From Chloroflexota bacterium (GTDB lineage Bacteria; Chloroflexota; Anaerolineae; Anaerolineales; Anaerolineaceae): 7,739 bases of DNA. The DNA is taken from contig JAAZPN010000283.1 of assembly GCA_012797215.1 (NCBI GenBank), forward strand, positions 1-7,739, in the 5' to 3' direction. A program made the translations under genes and the position numbers. The notes under the pieces are model-generated. The model did no database searches, had not been told where the DNA came from, and worked only from the letters and a program-made list of their open reading frames with translations. Below, one piece after another: positions 6,263 to 7,739 of the stretch. Numbering within the stretch: the first letter of the stretch is position 1; each line of letters starts with the position of its first letter.

Positions 6263-7739
6263 AACTCCAGAATCAGCGCTTTCTCATCTCCGGGATTGTG
6301 CAAGGCGTGGGCTTTAGGCCTACAGTATATCTGCTTGCGCGCGAACACCACCTAACTGGTTGGGTCATTAATACTGCCCAGGGTGTTGAAATTGAAATTC
6401 ACGGAACTGAAGAAAATTGCGACGCTTTTACGCGCAGCCTAAGGGAAAATCCACCTGCCCTGGCGAAGGTGGATAGTTTCGTTGTGTCTCAAGCGCCTTT
6501 GTATATCTATGCTGAATTTGAAATCCGTCAGAGTAAAGACCAGCCGGGCAACTTTTTGCCTGTCTCTCCGGATATCGCGATCTGCGCCGACTGCAAAAGA
6601 GAGCTCTTCGATCCTGAGGACCGCAGATACCGCTATCCGTTCATCAATTGCACGCACTGCGGACCGCGCTTCAGCATTGTCCAGGACATCCCATATGACC
6701 GCGCGACAACCAGTATGGCTGGCTTTCCCTTATGCCCGGACTGCGCGAGAGAGTATCACGACCCCGCCGACAGGCGCTTTCACGCTCAGCCGGTCGCCTG
6801 CCCGGCTTGCGGCCCCGAAATATGGTACGAAGTGAATGGAGAGCGCGTTTCCCGGAGGGAGAACGCCCTTAAAGACGCACGCGCGGCTATTCGGCAAGGG
6901 AAAATCCTGGCAATCAAAGGCTTGGGTGGTTACCACCTGGCCTGTGACGCGCGCAATGCGTCCGCCCTAAAGACCTTGCGAGATAGAAAGCGCCGGACCG
7001 GAAAACCTTTCGCCTTGATGGCATCTTCAATCCAGGTCATCGAAAAATTCGCGCGGCTTTCCGATCAGGAACGGAAAATGCTGGATTCACCGCAAGCGCC
7101 CATTCTGTTGACCGAGACGACAGAGGCCGGAAGAGAACTTGCGCGATTAGTCGCGCCGGACCAAACCAGGCTCGGATTCATGCTTCCGTACACCCCACTG
7201 CATTTGCTGCTGATGCAGCCCGAATTGGATTTTCCGGAAGTGTTGGTGATGACCAGCGCAAACCTGAGCGAAGAACCCCTGGCGTACCAGGATGACGAAG
7301 CCCGAATTCGTCTCGCTGGCCTGGCGGATGCTTTCCTGATGCATAACCGCCCCATCCACATGCGGGTGGATGACTCAGTAGTCACCGAACTGAGAGGTGA
7401 AGCCTACCTTGTTCGCCGCGCGCGGGGATACGCGCCTGGTCAGCTGCGGATTCCAGCAGCAGAACTGCCAATTCTTGGCGCTGGGACGCAGTTGAAAAAT
7501 ACATTTTGTCTGGCAAGAGAACACTACGCCTTCGTCAGCCATTTCATCGGGGATCTCGAAAATCAAGAGACTCTGGATTCATATGAACAGGCTGTTGAGC
7601 ATTACGAAAAATTGTTCCGCATCCATCCCCAGGCGCTGGCCTGCGACATGCATCCGGACTACCTCGCCACGCGCTACGCGCAGGGGCGCAGCAAGCAAGA
7701 AAACCTTCCGCTTACTGCCGTGCAGCACCACCATGCCCA
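6259..7739 (+). CDS. hypF: Carbamoyltransferase HypF, hydrogenase maturation, 3' partial
   Basis: HypF uses carbamoyl phosphate and ATP to make the thiocarboxamide on HypE that becomes the cyanide ligands of the [NiFe] site. The frame starts at GTG 6259, overlapping the hypB stop by 4 bp (GTGA), and stays open for 493 codons to the right edge; the family is about 750 aa, so about a third is missing. The acylphosphatase domain covers roughly 5-90 (GIVQGVGFRPTVY at 12-24). Two zinc-finger-like units follow with the exact Cx2C-x18-Cx2C pattern: C109/C112/C131/C134 and C159/C162/C181/C184. The YrdC/Sua5-like domain spans about 200-385 (KGLGGYHLACDA, KPFALM, SANLSEEP, HNRPIHMRVDDSV). The Kae1-like domain begins near 405 (GAGTQLKNTF, HFIGDLEN), and the frame is cut inside its VQHHHA metal-binding motif. 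I translated it without finding a frameshift or stop. No Shine-Dalgarno is obvious, so translational coupling to hypB is likely. Confidence 0.96.
   Translation, partial: MKLQNQRFLISGIVQGVGFRPTVYLLAREHHLTGWVINTAQGVEIEIHGTEENCDAFTRSLRENPPALAKVDSFVVSQAPLYIYAEFEIRQSKDQPGNFLPVSPDIAICADCKRELFDPEDRRYRYPFINCTHCGPRFSIVQDIPYDRATTSMAGFPLCPDCAREYHDPADRRFHAQPVACPACGPEIWYEVNGERVSRRENALKDARAAIRQGKILAIKGLGGYHLACDARNASALKTLRDRKRRTGKPFALMASSIQVIEKFARLSDQERKMLDSPQAPILLTETTEAGRELARLVAPDQTRLGFMLPYTPLHLLLMQPELDFPEVLVMTSANLSEEPLAYQDDEARIRLAGLADAFLMHNRPIHMRVDDSVVTELRGEAYLVRRARGYAPGQLRIPAAELPILGAGTQLKNTFCLAREHYAFVSHFIGDLENQETLDSYEQAVEHYEKLFRIHPQALACDMHPDYLATRYAQGRSKQENLPLTAVQHHHA

Noticed and set aside
6482..6835. 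Plus-strand open frame of 117 codons within the hypF region
   Set aside because: It is in another frame of hypF, whose domains and eight cysteines are continuous across this stretch. The alternative product is Arg/Ser/Thr-rich with no recognisable motif.
1..7739. Search for CRISPR arrays, tRNA or rRNA genes, insertion sequences and defence genes
   Set aside because: No repeat-spacer pattern, cloverleaf, transposase frame or flanking terminal repeats were seen. Nearly all sequence is accounted for by the seven genes.

Overview
The window carries an anaerobic formate metabolism locus from a bacterium of roughly middling GC content (a little over 50% by eye). It encodes a formate channel, a molybdenum (or tungsten) formate dehydrogenase, two accessory proteins for maturing that enzyme, and the start of a [NiFe]-hydrogenase maturation operon. 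This gene set fits a strict or facultative anaerobe that exchanges formate and H2. The taxon cannot be fixed from the sequence. Strong Shine-Dalgarno sites, GTG starts and a Rho-independent terminator show that it is a bacterium. Affiliation with an anaerobic lineage such as Chloroflexota is only a guess.

Layout. Nucleotides 2-820 (+) encode a formate/nitrite-family channel whose reading frame is open to the left edge, so its true start lies outside the window. After 51 bp comes a 920-residue formate dehydrogenase catalytic subunit (872-3634, +) with a NuoG-like iron-sulfur N-terminus and cysteine, not selenocysteine, at the active site. A strong hairpin with a T-tract (3647-3681) ends that unit. 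Convergent to it, on the minus strand, is mobA (3680-4306), the Mo-cofactor guanylyltransferase. mobA is divergent from fdhD (4415-5182, +), the formate dehydrogenase sulfurtransferase; a palindromic -10-like sequence lies between them. After fdhD come hypA (5235-5582), hypB (5585-6262) and hypF (from the GTG at 6259 to beyond the right edge). hypB follows hypA by 2 bp, and hypF overlaps hypB by 4 bp.

How the genes work together (inference from known families). The channel moves formate across the membrane and the cytoplasmic dehydrogenase interconverts formate and CO2. MobA makes the guanine dinucleotide form of the cofactor that the dehydrogenase needs, and FdhD delivers the sulfur ligand to the metal. 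HypA, HypB and HypF build the nickel and Fe-cyanide parts of a [NiFe] hydrogenase whose structural genes are not in view. The arrangement suggests that formate oxidation is coupled to H2 metabolism.

The most notable points are two apparent losses of conserved cysteines in otherwise intact proteins. FdhD lacks the CxxC-type sulfur-transfer loop. The dehydrogenase lacks the His-Cys iron-sulfur motif that usually follows its 2Fe-2S domain. No mobile element, CRISPR array, RNA gene or clearly novel system was found.
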